Source of the DNA: Aquanectria penicillioides
Lineage: Eukaryota; Ascomycota; Sordariomycetes; Hypocreales; Nectriaceae
Reading direction: 5' to 3'
Assembly (NCBI GenBank): GCA_003415625.1
Contig: PYIU01000005.1
Span: forward strand, 1,431,001-1,495,000
DNA: 64,000 bases
The translations under genes were made by a program, and so were the position numbers. This document shows positions 1-10,467 of this stretch, one piece after another (the first letter of the stretch is position 1; every line of letters begins with the position of its first letter). A model generated the notes under the pieces. The model was not told the origin of the DNA and ran no database searches. It saw nothing but the letters and a program-made list of their open reading frames with translations.

Positions 1-422
1 CACGAAACTCCATGAGGCCGGCGAAGAATTGAGCAATGCCACCGAAGAATACAGCCAGACCAAAGATGGCCTGATCAGGACCAACACCGGCCATAGGGTT
101 AGACTCAGGAAGACTAAGGAGAAGTGTTAGGATGTTGTGCGGGCGATAGAGTGCAAGTCAATAAGTCATACCCGGCGCCGCATTGATATAAACCGAGAAC
201 GAAGGTGGTTAGGGCAAAGCTGATAAGACCCAATGGACCAGGGTTGGCAATTCGGTAGTAGGGAGGGTTCAAGACTTGGGACACCGTGGACTGGTGAGGT
301 CGAGGAGTGTGTGGAAGCCTAGGTTCGTTGTAGTGCTGGCAGTGACAGTGGTGAATTTCGTCATGCTTCTCATTATAATGAGTCGGAGTGCTTGCTCCAT
401 TGGAGGGAGTGCTGGATGCCAT
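1..422 (-). CDS. GPR1/FUN34/YaaH-family acetate transporter, 3' part cut off by the window start
   Basis: Two exons are visible on the minus strand: 422-172 and 113-1, split by a 58-nt intron (114-171, GTATGA...TTAG). Exon 1 encodes a His-rich cytosolic N-terminus. It is followed by the family signature ANPGPLGL at the start of the first membrane helix (FALTTFVLGLYQCGAG). After splicing the frame continues with LPESNPMAGVGPDQAIFGLAVFFGGIAQFFAGL, cut in this description to the conserved parts NPMAGVG and FFGGIAQFFAG. The NPxPLGL motif and helix pattern are those of the acetate uptake (AceTr) family, six-helix plasma-membrane proteins such as yeast Ato1/Ady2. Only about 120 residues lie in the window and the C-terminal helices are outside. 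The start is the ATG at 422, which gives MASSTPSNG. Acetate or ammonium transport is inferred from the family. Confidence 0.93.
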
Positions 423-3400
423 TTTTGTCGGTGGCTAGGAGGAAAATGACAAGTTGGGAGAGAGAAGGGGGTATCACTGGGGATGTGGGAGTTCAACAAC
501 ACGAAGCAAATTTTCCAGCATCGCCCTAGAGAACAAGAGACATTCTTATATCCCTCCAACCCCGCTCGAAGCGGATCTCTTCCCCAGTTCCCAAAGTCCC
601 CGCGAGATTGAGCATGACCATGGGGGTGGCCACGGCTCTTCGTGTAGGGATTCAAAACGGGGAAACAGGCCGCGAAGTGGATAACATGTGGCAGGCTGGA
701 AATCAACAACAGGAATCAGGCATTTTGGAGATGAAATGACCGACGCCACTAAAAGCTATATCCGAGGTGGATGATCGCGTATTCAGAGCCAATGCGGAGA
801 GACCGAGAGGGCATGACGCGACTGATGTTGGCTGCTCAACCTTGACAAGCTGGATCACTCGGCACAAGATATGGAGCACGCCCAACTGGAGCCGCAACAG
901 GGACTGGTTCGCAGTGGGCGGAGCCAATGACCGTCGGTCAGGGAAAGCCTCATTACGTCGAGTCTTGAAGAGGGACCCCAGTCTATTTCAAACCGATGAG
1001 TAAACAACGTGGGTGGGCTTGGTCCCTTGAGGCAGGTCAAGCGTTGAGCGATGCGGGCGTTCCTCGGGGCCTCGACATCGCGTTGAGGTCCAACGGCTTT
1101 TGAGTGGCGATACATGGCTTTGTTAGCCTCTCAATGATCAAAAGAGAGTCGTCGTTTGCAAGAAGCCGATGCCCATATAGCGTAGAATCTACCTTACGAT
1201 TGCATGGAGGGAATGAGGCTCTGGGAACTCGGAGGCCAGCATAGCATGGGCCGTGGGCCTTCTCCAACAAACCCCAAAAACCCCAAGAAAATTCATTCTT
1301 GCTGTGGAGGCGATGATAGATCAAATGGTCATCAGTGGGGACGGCTTGGCCGAATGGTCCGGAAAGTATTCCGCCCGTTGATCCACCCTTTGCCTCGGAT
1401 CTTGGAAGAATGGGCACTTTAATCACAACACAAAGATATCAAACGGGTTGATGAATAATGGTGCTGTTGTGCGGGCTGCAGATTGCCCCGTCATTTCCCC
1501 ATGCCCATCTCCTCACGGCCCTCCCCCCATGGGCGAGCGACTCCAAGATCTGGCTTACCCCAAACACAGAGTTGGCTCCAGTGAGGGGAAGCACAATTAC
1601 ATGGCCAGCGGGCAACGGGCAACGGTCGTTGCGAACGAGCCGGACCAACTTGCCACATGGATGGATGCTTTATTAAGCTTGGCGCGCGGCGCCGAAGACA
1701 CGATGGCGGCGGCGATCTCGTCCGGGGTTATTCCCGTCCTGACATCCTCGGGACTCGCTCGGATGGAGGCTCGGCTACTCGAGATGAGATGGCCAGAGGC
1801 CCTGCGACACACTGAGTCCTTTTATCATTACTGCTTCAGCGAGGAGCAAGAGAAGCATCAGAGGCCAAAACTCATCAAATAGACTTTGTTTTCAAGCACA
1901 AAATTAAGCGTGCCCCCCCGCGCTGTCATTGACTGATGAGGGTATCTGCGTGGCCATGCCGAATTATCCGGGCGAGCATTTTTACGACCTGTTGAGTGGG
2001 TCAAAACAATTCTAGACTGAAGAAGGGAGGATGGAAGTCGTGGAGATCTCCGGGCATCGTACGAGGGCAAGGCATACGTCTTGAGTGCCCCCGGGCCTGA
2101 CCCGAGAGCAGAAGCGCGGGTGGAAGCGACGACTTCACCTGGTGTCTAAGTTTGACGAGGGCAGGATGTTACGTTGCCCTATAGAATTGCCAAAGTATTG
2201 AGCAAATAACTCGAAATTCCTGACTTTCAGGCCGTATTCCCGTTTCATCCATTCCAGCCCTACACACACGACGAGGGTAGAAAGTGGTTCGCCGAACTAC
2301 TATTTTCACCGAAATTTGGTCTCGGTGTAAGTCGAACTGCTGCTGTAGCGTATGCAGCCTCTCGCAGTGGCGCGAACTTGCTTGGCCGGTTCTTGGATCA
2401 GATGCACCAAACGCGTGGCCCAGATTTATCGTTCCTGGTGCTTTACAGCCACCAGCCACAGCACATCCACTATTTTGTGCACGGCGCAGCATTTGTTTGT
2501 GCGCTGTAGAACGGTGACCAACGTTTTCTCGTTCCGTTTGCCTCTCGCCAGTGCTGTCAAAGATAGGCCCGGCCGAGTGCAAGAATTAATGAAGGATGGC
2601 ATGAACTTCGACTCAGGTCCTAGTCTCCTAGTCTCGATATATGCTTGATAACTCCTACACATTAATCCCCATCAAAGGACACAGATTGGCTGGTTCTGGT
2701 TGTTTGGTACTCCCAACTTCTAATGACACGTAGTTCGTCAAAGATGTCTACTTGTATTGCCCTTTTTACAACTATGCATTGAAAGGAAGATCGAATATGT
2801 ATAGACCGCTTTTATGGGATACACTTATATTTGTACACCGATTGTCTTTTCCGATAAGTCTCTCAATTGTGCAACATGCCACTCATTTTAGCCGTTAGCT
2901 CCAAATTTTGTCAAGTGCATATCCATGTGCACTTCAAAACAAGAATACCTACCTACTAGTCTTCCTCAAGATCCATGGGGTTCCAGTTTTTTTCGCATCA
3001 AGCGGGGCATCCCGATGATGATCATACGAACCTGCCAATACTATACCCCAGCTTTACGGTGAATCCTTTGATATCCAGCTTGTAATCCATGATGGGCGAA
3101 TCTTTTAGCATTTGTCTGCTGCTGCTTTTACTCTCAACATATCATTCGCTCAAAAACGACAAAGGGCCTTTCGGCGACTTACTCTTGCAGGGATCTATGA
3201 TTCGGCGATTGTTTATTATGGCGAACCGGAGCAAACCGGCTGGTCTACTTCCTTAACTTGATAACCAATTTCGCCCTTGACGAGCCAATAGGTGCTCTGG
3301 TCCCCCCGGACCGAGCCTGCATTATTCGGAAATACTTCATGTGCGTTGTGGATGCTGCATGCGTGCGCAATTCTACATGCTGCAATAGACCTTCACCTAG

Positions 3401-4496
3401 AATTGGTAGCACAGTACAAAGGCTGCTTATAAAGTCTACGATTTCATTAGAAAGTATATTTGAGTTACATCCCAGTGGATTGCAGAAAGAGAACAGCATA
3501 TCCAAGATGGCCGTTCAGTTGAGGTCGTGTGAACTGACTTGATTTGGTATATGGTTTAGGATGGGAGGGATGAAGACCTTTGGAGGTCGCAGCTTTGCTT
3601 CGCCTTCGTTCCCAATAATGATACCATGTCTATTCTTTCTGCCATGCTTTTTTTATCCTAGCTGACATCCTAGAAGTTTGGGAGAAGCTTTGGATGAATG
3701 TTCTTGACCACGGAGATGCACCCTTGACTTTGAAACTGCTTCAAAACCAGAAGGACCTGCAGCGTGTCTTGAACGAGAGTGAGTAGTTTCCTTGGGCACT
3801 CGCTGAACTTTATGCATTATGCTCTCCCAAATTCTTGGGTGAACTGTGCTGTCCGACAACTCCTCATTCGACACCGAATAAATTCACGCAAAATACATGG
3901 CTTAGAACTCTCAATGGTTTGTTTTCGGGTCCTAGAATGGACCTAGTAGATGCTGCTCAGATAATGTCCCCGGCTAAAAGAGGCCAGGGCGGCCCCCCGT
4001 CTCTTCAACAAAACTCTGTCGGAAATACAAGGTTCAATCAAAAGGCCAGAAAAATGGGACCATCTGCCTGCTGTTTGAGGATCGTATGCGTATGGTCTTG
4101 ATGAAATGATCCAGATCAGCATGTCCTTGTTCACCATTGACATTGATTGACAGTATCAAACGTGCGACTCATTAGCAGCATGGTTGTGGCTGTGGCGGTA
4201 GCGGTGGTGGGGGTGGCTGACAAAGCGGCACTGTTCCTGCTGCTCCGATCATCCAATCGGGAATTGGTGCATGTGGGGAAAGCTTTGCCGGCGCCGACCG
4301 GGTGGGGCTTGCGTCCATTGGCCGCTGATGCCGTCGACTCGCGTGATCCGGAGAGTGTATCTTGCTCCAACATGCTCATTCCTGCACCCCGACATCGTCA
4401 TCGTTGTTGTTGAGGGCTGTCTCCGCCATCTAATCCCCTCGCTCCGTCGAACATGTGCCCTCAATTCTTGGCCTCCTGCCATCAAAAATCATCGCC
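423..4496. other. Long intergenic region, no supported gene
   Basis: This is about 4 kb between two divergently oriented genes, the acetate transporter (-) and the J-domain protein (+). All open frames are short, overlap on opposite strands and show no recognisable domain. The longest plausible one (ATG 1451 to 1882, plus strand, 143 codons) has no family signature and I do not call it. The part from about 2,640 to 3,660 looks more AT-rich than its flanks, with long homopolymer-like stretches and no long frames. It could be an old, degenerate insertion, but no terminal repeats or coding remnants were seen. The left part is probably the promoter of the acetate transporter, whose relatives often have long, carbon-controlled upstream regions. 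Confidence 0.5.
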
Positions 4497-5462
4497 ATGC
4501 CGCTAACAAAGTCCGCCGTCCTCCTCTGCTCCTGCAATTCCCTCCACAGTCTTCCGTCCGTCCCGTTGCTACCGATAGCGTCATCGTCCCTCGGCCCTCC
4601 ACCCCTCCGCTCCTCGTCCCTATCCGGCCCATCCGCCTCGATATCTAGATCGCCCCTGCGCGCCTTGCGCCAGCATCATCGCCGGGGCTATGCCACCGTG
4701 AACAATGGCCGCCGCGGTGGTTCCACACGCGATGACATGCCGGAATGGCCCAAGAACCCTCATCCGACGCCTTACGAGATCTTCTCCATGAGGCGGAAAG
4801 ATCCTTACACCAAACACCGCTTCTACCAGCTCGTCAAGGTCTACCACCCAGATCGACACGGCCATATCTCAGCTCTACATCACATCCCAGAGGCTACCCG
4901 CCTGGAGCGATACCGTCTGATCGTCGCCGCAAACGATCTCCTCAGTGATCCATCAAAGCGCCAGCTATACGACGTCCAGGGGATCGGTTGGACAGGCGAT
5001 CGCGGTCCGACTCTAAATGAGAGTATGCGTCACGCCGAACAATCCTGGCGCCAACAGCCTGGGAATGCCTCCCGCAACGCCACATGGGAAGACTGGGAGC
5101 GGTGGTATGATGCCCGTAATGGGAAGCCGCAGGATTCCATGTACATGTCCAACGGATTCTTCGCCACCTTGGTTGTCATGATGTGCATGATTGGCGCCTT
5201 TGCTCAGATGAGTCGCGCTGAGCAATCCGGTGCCGAGTACATGGAGATGAGGAACCAATCCAATTTAGCCATTGGGCAACAAATGGCGCGAAATACTCTA
5301 GTGGCTGCCGGCCGGTCCAAGGATGAACGCGTTGACAACTTTTTAAAAGACAGGGAGAACCTGGCTTATGCGTTTTCTCCCTCGAAATATGATAGTTTGC
5401 CGCCCGAACTTGGGCCCAAGGGCGAGCTTGAGGATGGGCCTGGTCCTCAATCTCGTCCATGA
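4497..5462 (+). CDS. Mitochondrial J-domain (DnaJ-type) co-chaperone, JID1-like
   Basis: Single exon, 321 aa. The open frame extends upstream only to a GTG, so the ATG at 4497 (MPLTKSAVLL) is used. Residues 1-65 are rich in Ser, Leu, Arg and Pro with almost no acidic residues and end in RRGYATV, a typical mitochondrial presequence and cleavage context. The J domain spans about residues 92-160: PTPYEIF opens helix I, YHPDRHG carries the HPD tripeptide (residues 117-119) that stimulates Hsp70 ATPase, and SDPSKRQLYD closes it. A single membrane helix follows at about residues 217-237 (NGFFATLVVMMCMIGAF), then a charged C-terminus. This layout resembles the fungal J domain-containing protein 1 (Jid1) group. 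Tethering to a mitochondrial membrane and partnership with mtHsp70 are inferred. The gene converges on the SET gene, 248 bp away. Confidence 0.85.
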   Translation: MPLTKSAVLLCSCNSLHSLPSVPLLPIASSSLGPPPLRSSSLSGPSASISRSPLRALRQHHRRGYATVNNGRRGGSTRDDMPEWPKNPHPTPYEIFSMRRKDPYTKHRFYQLVKVYHPDRHGHISALHHIPEATRLERYRLIVAANDLLSDPSKRQLYDVQGIGWTGDRGPTLNESMRHAEQSWRQQPGNASRNATWEDWERWYDARNGKPQDSMYMSNGFFATLVVMMCMIGAFAQMSRAEQSGAEYMEMRNQSNLAIGQQMARNTLVAAGRSKDERVDNFLKDRENLAYAFSPSKYDSLPPELGPKGELEDGPGPQSRP

Positions 5463-5710
5463 AATACAACGTTTTGAAATGGCCAGGCTAGACTCGTAGC
5501 TGGTGATGATACCCATAGTAGTATTGTTTGCTCCTCAATGCTCTACTCAATATGATATGTACAATATTACAAATTACAAATCTCTATATTCCCAAAAGCA
5601 ATCGCCATTTTCAATGGTGTCAAAATGGATCGAAGTCAGTCAATTAAGCTAATTAATTCATTTAATATGGTCTGATATTCTGCCTGGAGCTAACTTCTTT
5701 TCCCGTCGCC

Positions 5711-6988
5711 TTAGTCTTGCCTCATTCGGCCCATCCATGTGTAGTGCCCCTTTGCATCCTCGACCAACGACCTCATGGAGCGCGCGTCTCGACACTCGCC
5801 CCTTTCAAGCAGGTTTGCGTCAACTGCAAGCGCCGCATAATCTTTGGCTTCCTTTTCTTTTCCGAGCATATTCGCGTTCATCGCTGCAAGAGTCAAAGCC
5901 CCGCTCAGCTTAATGTCCAGTCGCTCCTCTCGATACCGATGCAAGAGTTCGCGAATGTCATCCATCGTAATGCCTGACTCCCAGTCTTCCATCCTCGTCT
6001 CGAGGTCGTCGATCCGTTTCAGACGCGCATCGCTCTCATCCACAAGAATCTTTGGGAGGGCGCAGTGTTTGCATTGGCAGTCAAATCCCCAAGAGCCAAT
6101 GGTGCGCTTCTGGCGTTTTTCTCGGGCCATGTATGGATCGAGGTAAGACACGGTGAATTCTTCGCCAGGCACAATCTTTCGAGCAACGATATTGCGGTAG
6201 ACGAGGTTTGAGTCGATATAGTAGGCGAGATTGGGACGACAATCGTGGTTTATTCTCGAGGCCTCTGGAAATACCCCGCTGTGTCGACCATCTGTGCCCC
6301 CGAGTCTGATTTGGTACCCGTTTGTCATGAAAATGTCATTCACATGATGGCCGCCAAAATGCCCAAGTTGGCCCAAAAACAGCTTTTGGGTATCTCGAGG
6401 CAGGAGAGTAGTGCCCTCATCTAGTAGACTGAGATACCTCTCCGAGGATGAAGTGGCGTCCAGAAACTTCCTGTGAACAAGAAACACTGTAGTCCTTGGC
6501 AATACCTCTTCTCCTCTCACCCACTCTCGATCTGCAATCACTCCCAGTCCTTTGCCGGGTATTGCTTCAACGTGAAATGACGGTTCAATATCAACCTTTG
6601 GAGGTTGGTGTTCCAAATTTTGTAGTGTCGGAAGGTATTCTTCCGTCGTAATCACCACAATGCCTCGGCCACCGGCGAATCCGGGGTTCGAATACAGGCA
6701 GTGGTCCTCGATACATCTGTGAGGACCTCTCCAACCCTTGCTTGTAAACGAATTCTGTTCTGTTGCGTTCAGTCGAGATTCTTGAGGCTGGCTGTCCCTT
6801 TCCAAACCACAGAGGTTTGGCTCAAGAAAATGGACAAGGGGGTCCCAAGCACATGATGCTTCTGTCTTCAATTGATCGACCGCAGCCGCTAATTGGAGAC
6901 CAAGCGCTGAAAGAACTAGGCAATGTTGGACGAACATTGAATGCGATGAAAGAAAAGATACACATGGATTGTGCAATAAAGGGATCAT
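5711..6988 (-). CDS. SET-domain protein with N-terminal signal peptide (SMYD/SET5-like)
   Basis: Single exon, 425 aa, ATG at 6988; an internal Met at residue 19 (FVQHCLVLSALG follows) could also start it. Residues 19-36 form a hydrophobic signal-peptide-like segment (LVLSALGLQLAAAV). A cysteine-containing N-terminal region follows (Cys pairs near residues 46/60 and 92/97). The SET domain runs from about residue 138 (AIPGKGLGVIA) to 284. RINHDCRPN (245-253) is the S-adenosylmethionine pseudoknot motif, GEEFTVSYLDP carries the catalytic tyrosine region, and a post-SET CxCxxC (residues 304-309) follows. Methyltransferase activity is expected, but the substrate is unknown. A signal peptide is unusual for a SET enzyme and suggests an ER or secreted location. 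Many fungal SET5-like paralogues share this layout. A run of about 30 T lies immediately upstream on the coding strand. Confidence 0.85.
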   Translation of the reverse strand: MIPLLHNPCVSFLSSHSMFVQHCLVLSALGLQLAAAVDQLKTEASCAWDPLVHFLEPNLCGLERDSQPQESRLNATEQNSFTSKGWRGPHRCIEDHCLYSNPGFAGGRGIVVITTEEYLPTLQNLEHQPPKVDIEPSFHVEAIPGKGLGVIADREWVRGEEVLPRTTVFLVHRKFLDATSSSERYLSLLDEGTTLLPRDTQKLFLGQLGHFGGHHVNDIFMTNGYQIRLGGTDGRHSGVFPEASRINHDCRPNLAYYIDSNLVYRNIVARKIVPGEEFTVSYLDPYMAREKRQKRTIGSWGFDCQCKHCALPKILVDESDARLKRIDDLETRMEDWESGITMDDIRELLHRYREERLDIKLSGALTLAAMNANMLGKEKEAKDYAALAVDANLLERGECRDARSMRSLVEDAKGHYTWMGRMRQD

Positions 6989-6992
6989 TCAG

Positions 6993-7022
<30 letters not shown>
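6993..7022. repeat. Poly(A) tract of about 30 A (poly-T on the SET gene strand)
   Basis: An uninterrupted run of A on the plus strand, read directly from the sequence. On the coding strand of the SET gene it is a poly-T run that ends 4 nt upstream of the ATG at 6988, so it is a core-promoter or 5' leader element, or a mutable microsatellite. The true length is uncertain because homopolymers elsewhere in this window appear miscounted. Confidence 0.9.
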
Positions 7023-7024
<2 letters not shown>

Positions 7025-7487
7025 CCATCGGAATCCGGAAATTGTGGTGGTTTTTAAACTATTGCCTATGCCAAGATAATCCGAGGGATTCCTTTTGATG
7101 TAGGATCGAAGCCAGTTTCAAGGTAAAGGTTGAAGAGTTGATGCAAGCTCGAATCATAGCATCACAAACCTTGAATCATGCAGGTTGGAATGTCTAGTTC
7201 TTGTACATAGCGATCCAGGTTAAGTTTTCTAAGACGATGGTTCAAGCTTGTTTGAAACTCATACATGGCTTAACCTTTCAGTGCATCAGCATTACCGCAT
7301 CGCTATGTTACTATCATGATAAGTGTTGTTACCGGGGTCGCATTACCGGGTCGCCATTACAACCTACCCTCAACGAAACATATTTTGCCTGTCCATTTTT
7401 CTCTTTTGTCTGATAATCCGGTCTTGGGGACTCTCTTCCCGTTTAGGACACATTCCTTAGCAACAAAGTTTTTCTCAACAACTAACC
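7023..7487. other. Intergenic region between two minus-strand genes
   Basis: This holds the 3' flank of the membrane-protein gene and the promoter of the SET gene. Open frames here are short and lack recognisable domains. I see no further gene. Confidence 0.5.
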
Positions 7488-8514
7488 CTAATAATGAGTG
7501 CTCAGGGAATTGTCGGGAGATGGAAGCTCTACCGGTGATTTTGGTCCCGTCGGTTCCGCCTTCGATCCCGGTAGTTCAGCCATGGCTGGTCCACCAATGT
7601 TATATACTCGTGGCTTCTGAGCCGTTCGAGTATAGCTCATAACCTCCGCCACGGCGGGCTTCGGGGTCGGTGATCTAACCCCAGCCGAAGACGTCTCTCT
7701 TGGATCCCAGAAGTCTTGCTGGGGGGACCACGAGCCGTCTGCCACCACGGCCCAGTCTGCTTGAGAATGTGGTTCCGCTGACACGCGTATTTCTTCTGAC
7801 CTGCGTGATTGCCGATGAGGGCTCGTGTCTCTCCCAGATATACCGTTTCGCTTCCTTCGCTGAAGACATATCCACGCCAATGAGACCAGAAGTGCTCCGA
7901 CCAATAGTCCGCCAACCACAACCGCCACAATAATTGCAACGTGATGGTTGTCGTCTTGAACAGTACTCGACAATGGCGTTGCAAATATTTCACGACCAGA
8001 AGGCTCAAGGTCAAAGTCGGTTTTACTCAGTGACGGCACAGTCGGGAGTGTTGTAGCAAGCGTTGAGCATAGTAAGGTGTTCCGAGTCTTTTGCGGTGTT
8101 TCTGCTACTGGTGTTGAGGTCTGAATCAGCGTCGTCTGTGTTGTAGATGAAGGTAGCCGTATCGTAGGGTAACTTATATCGAGAAAAGTTTCCCTGGCTT
8201 TCGTCCATGATTTTGGGTTGCTGTCCCCGCCATGGTGTTTATCGTCGTGACGCATAGAAGTAGAAGTAGGCATGACCAGCAATTTGACAATTCAGGGTTC
8301 GTCTAAGAAATTTCTATACCTTGTTGTGGGAGGTACCATCAAATTATCGGGTTCTTCTACACAGGCCAGGGCAGTTTTAATCGCGGTAGAAGTACATGTT
8401 TGCTATATTGTGCATATTTGTGCAACGGTGACAACTGTGTTACGTCCAGCCAACCCACATGCATGCAGCCAGTATAAAATCGCCAAATGTTTTCATACCA
8501 GTTGCCAATTTCAT
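7488..8514 (-). CDS. Single-pass membrane protein with Ser/Thr-rich outer region, unknown function
   Basis: The continuous frame ends at 7488. It contains a Ser/Thr/Pro-rich stretch (TTQTTLIQTSTPVAETPQ) and one strong membrane helix (HVAIIVAVVVGGLLVGALLV plus SLAWI). A basic stop-transfer RRKR and a cytosolic tail with AELPGSKAEPTGPKSPVELP follow. The in-frame ATG at 8273 would leave no signal peptide. A better model adds exon 1 at 8514-8444, which encodes a signal-like start (MKLATGMKTFGDFILAACMW). It is joined by a 223-nt intron (8443-8221, GTAACA...ACAG) to exon 2 at 8220-7488. The phase matches and the total is 804 nt, or 267 aa. This is a type I topology typical of fungal wall-sensor-like or WSC/Mid2-like proteins, but no WSC or other named domain is visible. 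The gene follows GatB on the same strand. The frame is certain; the first exon is inferred. Confidence 0.62.
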
Positions 8515-8613
8515 GCTTGATATGAGGTGACACGAACGCAGCTATGCCGTCAGCCTGTGGCTATGTGAACAGGGCTACAGATTCATTAGGACTTGCTTGT
8601 CCAAGGCACCAGA

Positions 8614-10467
8614 TCATACCGCGCGAAGTAGATCCAGCTTCGCCCTCAAAACCTTTTCGGCCGTGGTGGGGACAATCCCCTCCGTTGGGCCAAGACGCAT
8701 CAACTTGCCAACAAGATACATGAGCTTGCCATGAGGAAACGTCTTGTAGTCGACAAATTCTTGCAGTACCTTCTCTTCCTTTGACATAACCTCTTCGGCG
8801 AGCAACTCGTACTCCTCCTCAGAAATCTCTTTAAACCACAAATCGTTGTCTTCGATGGCCTGGGTCACTCCTCCTTCGATCTCTTTGAAATAGATTGCAA
8901 AGAGAAGCTCCTTTGCAACTTTTCCGGTGATCTGTTTTCGGACAAGATGGTAGAGCAGTTGCGAAAGATCCGAGTCGGGAACCTGGTCGCAGTGTCCTTC
9001 TGAGGTAAACGACAAATCTCTCGCCGCAAGTGGGCCCGCTTTATAGGTAGTAAGACGACCCAACTCATGAATGATCCAGTTTCCCACAAGTGAAGCATAT
9101 GCCTTGAAATCTGGAACTTCCATCTCAGTGTCGGCAGCAAACTTCTCCTTGAGAGATTTGACAATATTGTAGAAGTATTGAATTCTTGCTCCATTCTCTA
9201 GGTTAATGAGTGAGAATGCATCTTTGGCAGTGAGGCCGAACTCTGAAATCAGAGTGTCAAGTTCTGAATCAGAGGAAACAGCCAGTGAGTCGCGAAGATG
9301 GCTCACAAGATCGTCACCAATGACCAAAGGAGCGATGTCGGGATCAGGCATGTATCGATAGTCGACCTCTCCCTCCTTTCCACGTAGTCGACGGGTCTCA
9401 GTTGAGCCGATACTCCAACCGCGGGTTTCACTGGCGATGGTACCCCCAGCTTCCAGCTCACGAATCTGGCGGTCTCTCTCTGCGATGATAGCATCCTCAA
9501 CAGCCTTGATCGTGCTCAAATTCTTGATCTCTGTTCTCGTTCCAAGACTCGGGTTAGAACCATCAGTTCGTCGGACAGATACGTTGACGTCAGCCCTCAA
9601 CCCTCCAGTCTCCATGCCAGAGACGCAAGCATCAACGGTATTGAGAAGTAGCTGGATCTTGCGAACAAGCACAGCGGCCGTGCGCGGATGGTGGATTTCA
9701 GGCTCAGTGATGATCTCAATGAGAGGTACGCCAACTCGGTTGAAGTCAAGCCAATGAATGTTGTTTGTCTGGGCAAGGGTCTTGGCGGTGTCCTGTTCAA
9801 GCTGGACTTGCTTGATTCCTACTGTGACGCTTTCTCCATCTTGAGGCGATATGCCGTCCCGAGCAAGGAGAGTGATATGGCCGTTCTTCGCAAACGGTTC
9901 ATAATATTGGGTGATTTGGTACCCAGAAGGTTGGTCCCACCAGAAGTAGTGTTTCCTATCGAACCGACTTAGTTTCTGGATGTCGCAATTCAGGGCCAGG
10001 GCGGCCCGAACTGCTGGAACCAGCGTCTCCTTTTGAAACAGGGGCTGGCTTCCCGGCATAGCAACGTCAAAAAGGGCGACATGACTGTTGGGTTCGTCAT
10101 TGAATGAGGTGATGGCAGATGAGAAAAGTTTGTGGGCGGTATTCAGCTGGGCGTGGATCTCAATTCCCACAGTCAACTCCCAGCCATCAACGGTCTGGGA
10201 ATCACCCTTTGACTTCTTCTTCCCCTGCTTCTTGGCCTTTTTGGCCTCCTCCCTCAATTGCTTGCGCAGGGGCACCGGCTGTGCTGGTGGTGGTGAGACA
10301 GCAGCATCTAGGGCAGCGTGAAACGACCTGACTGAACACAGCAGTGAACCTGGTGACCTAGTGGTGACTGGTTGCCTTGCAACCTGGCGGGCGCCGATAC
10401 AGCCGCGCCGCGAGATTTGGCCGTTTAGCAAATATTTGCTGAGCGCAGATGTTGGGATGCGCGTCAT
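8614..10467 (-). CDS. gatB/PET112: Mitochondrial glutamyl-tRNA(Gln) amidotransferase subunit B (Pet112)
   Basis: Single exon, 617 aa, ATG at 10467 (MTRIPTSALSKYLL). A basic presequence of about 100 residues, ending in a Lys-rich stretch (KKAKKQGKKKS), precedes the catalytic core. The core opens with VGIEIHAQLNTAHKLFS, the hallmark of GatB. Further family blocks are visible: MPGSQPLFQKE, RKHYFWWDQPSGYQITQ, GIKQVQLEQDTAK, RVGVPLIEIITEPE, GLRADVNVSVR, RTEIKNLSTIKAVEDAI and YRYMPDPDIAPL. The C-terminal tail resembles the GatB/YqeY domain that binds tRNA. With GatA (and GatF or GatC in fungi) the enzyme transamidates Glu-tRNA(Gln) to Gln-tRNA(Gln) in the mitochondrial matrix. Length is slightly above typical fungal Pet112 because of the extended N-terminus. 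No frameshift was seen. Confidence 0.96.
   Translation of the reverse strand: MTRIPTSALSKYLLNGQISRRGCIGARQVARQPVTTRSPGSLLCSVRSFHAALDAAVSPPPAQPVPLRKQLREEAKKAKKQGKKKSKGDSQTVDGWELTVGIEIHAQLNTAHKLFSSAITSFNDEPNSHVALFDVAMPGSQPLFQKETLVPAVRAALALNCDIQKLSRFDRKHYFWWDQPSGYQITQYYEPFAKNGHITLLARDGISPQDGESVTVGIKQVQLEQDTAKTLAQTNNIHWLDFNRVGVPLIEIITEPEIHHPRTAAVLVRKIQLLLNTVDACVSGMETGGLRADVNVSVRRTDGSNPSLGTRTEIKNLSTIKAVEDAIIAERDRQIRELEAGGTIASETRGWSIGSTETRRLRGKEGEVDYRYMPDPDIAPLVIGDDLVSHLRDSLAVSSDSELDTLISEFGLTAKDAFSLINLENGARIQYFYNIVKSLKEKFAADTEMEVPDFKAYASLVGNWIIHELGRLTTYKAGPLAARDLSFTSEGHCDQVPDSDLSQLLYHLVRKQITGKVAKELLFAIYFKEIEGGVTQAIEDNDLWFKEISEEEYELLAEEVMSKEEKVLQEFVDYKTFPHGKLMYLVGKLMRLGPTEGIVPTTAEKVLRAKLDLLRAV

Noticed and set aside
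454..2662. Series of open frames of 65-145 codons on both strands, including ATG 1451-1882 (+)
   Set aside because: No domain, overlapping frames on opposite strands, and no splice signals that join them into a longer protein.
8023..8208. Alternative minus-strand frame within the membrane-protein gene (DESQGNFSRYKLPY)
   Set aside because: It lies inside the better-supported frame that continues into the membrane helix, and has no start or partner exon.
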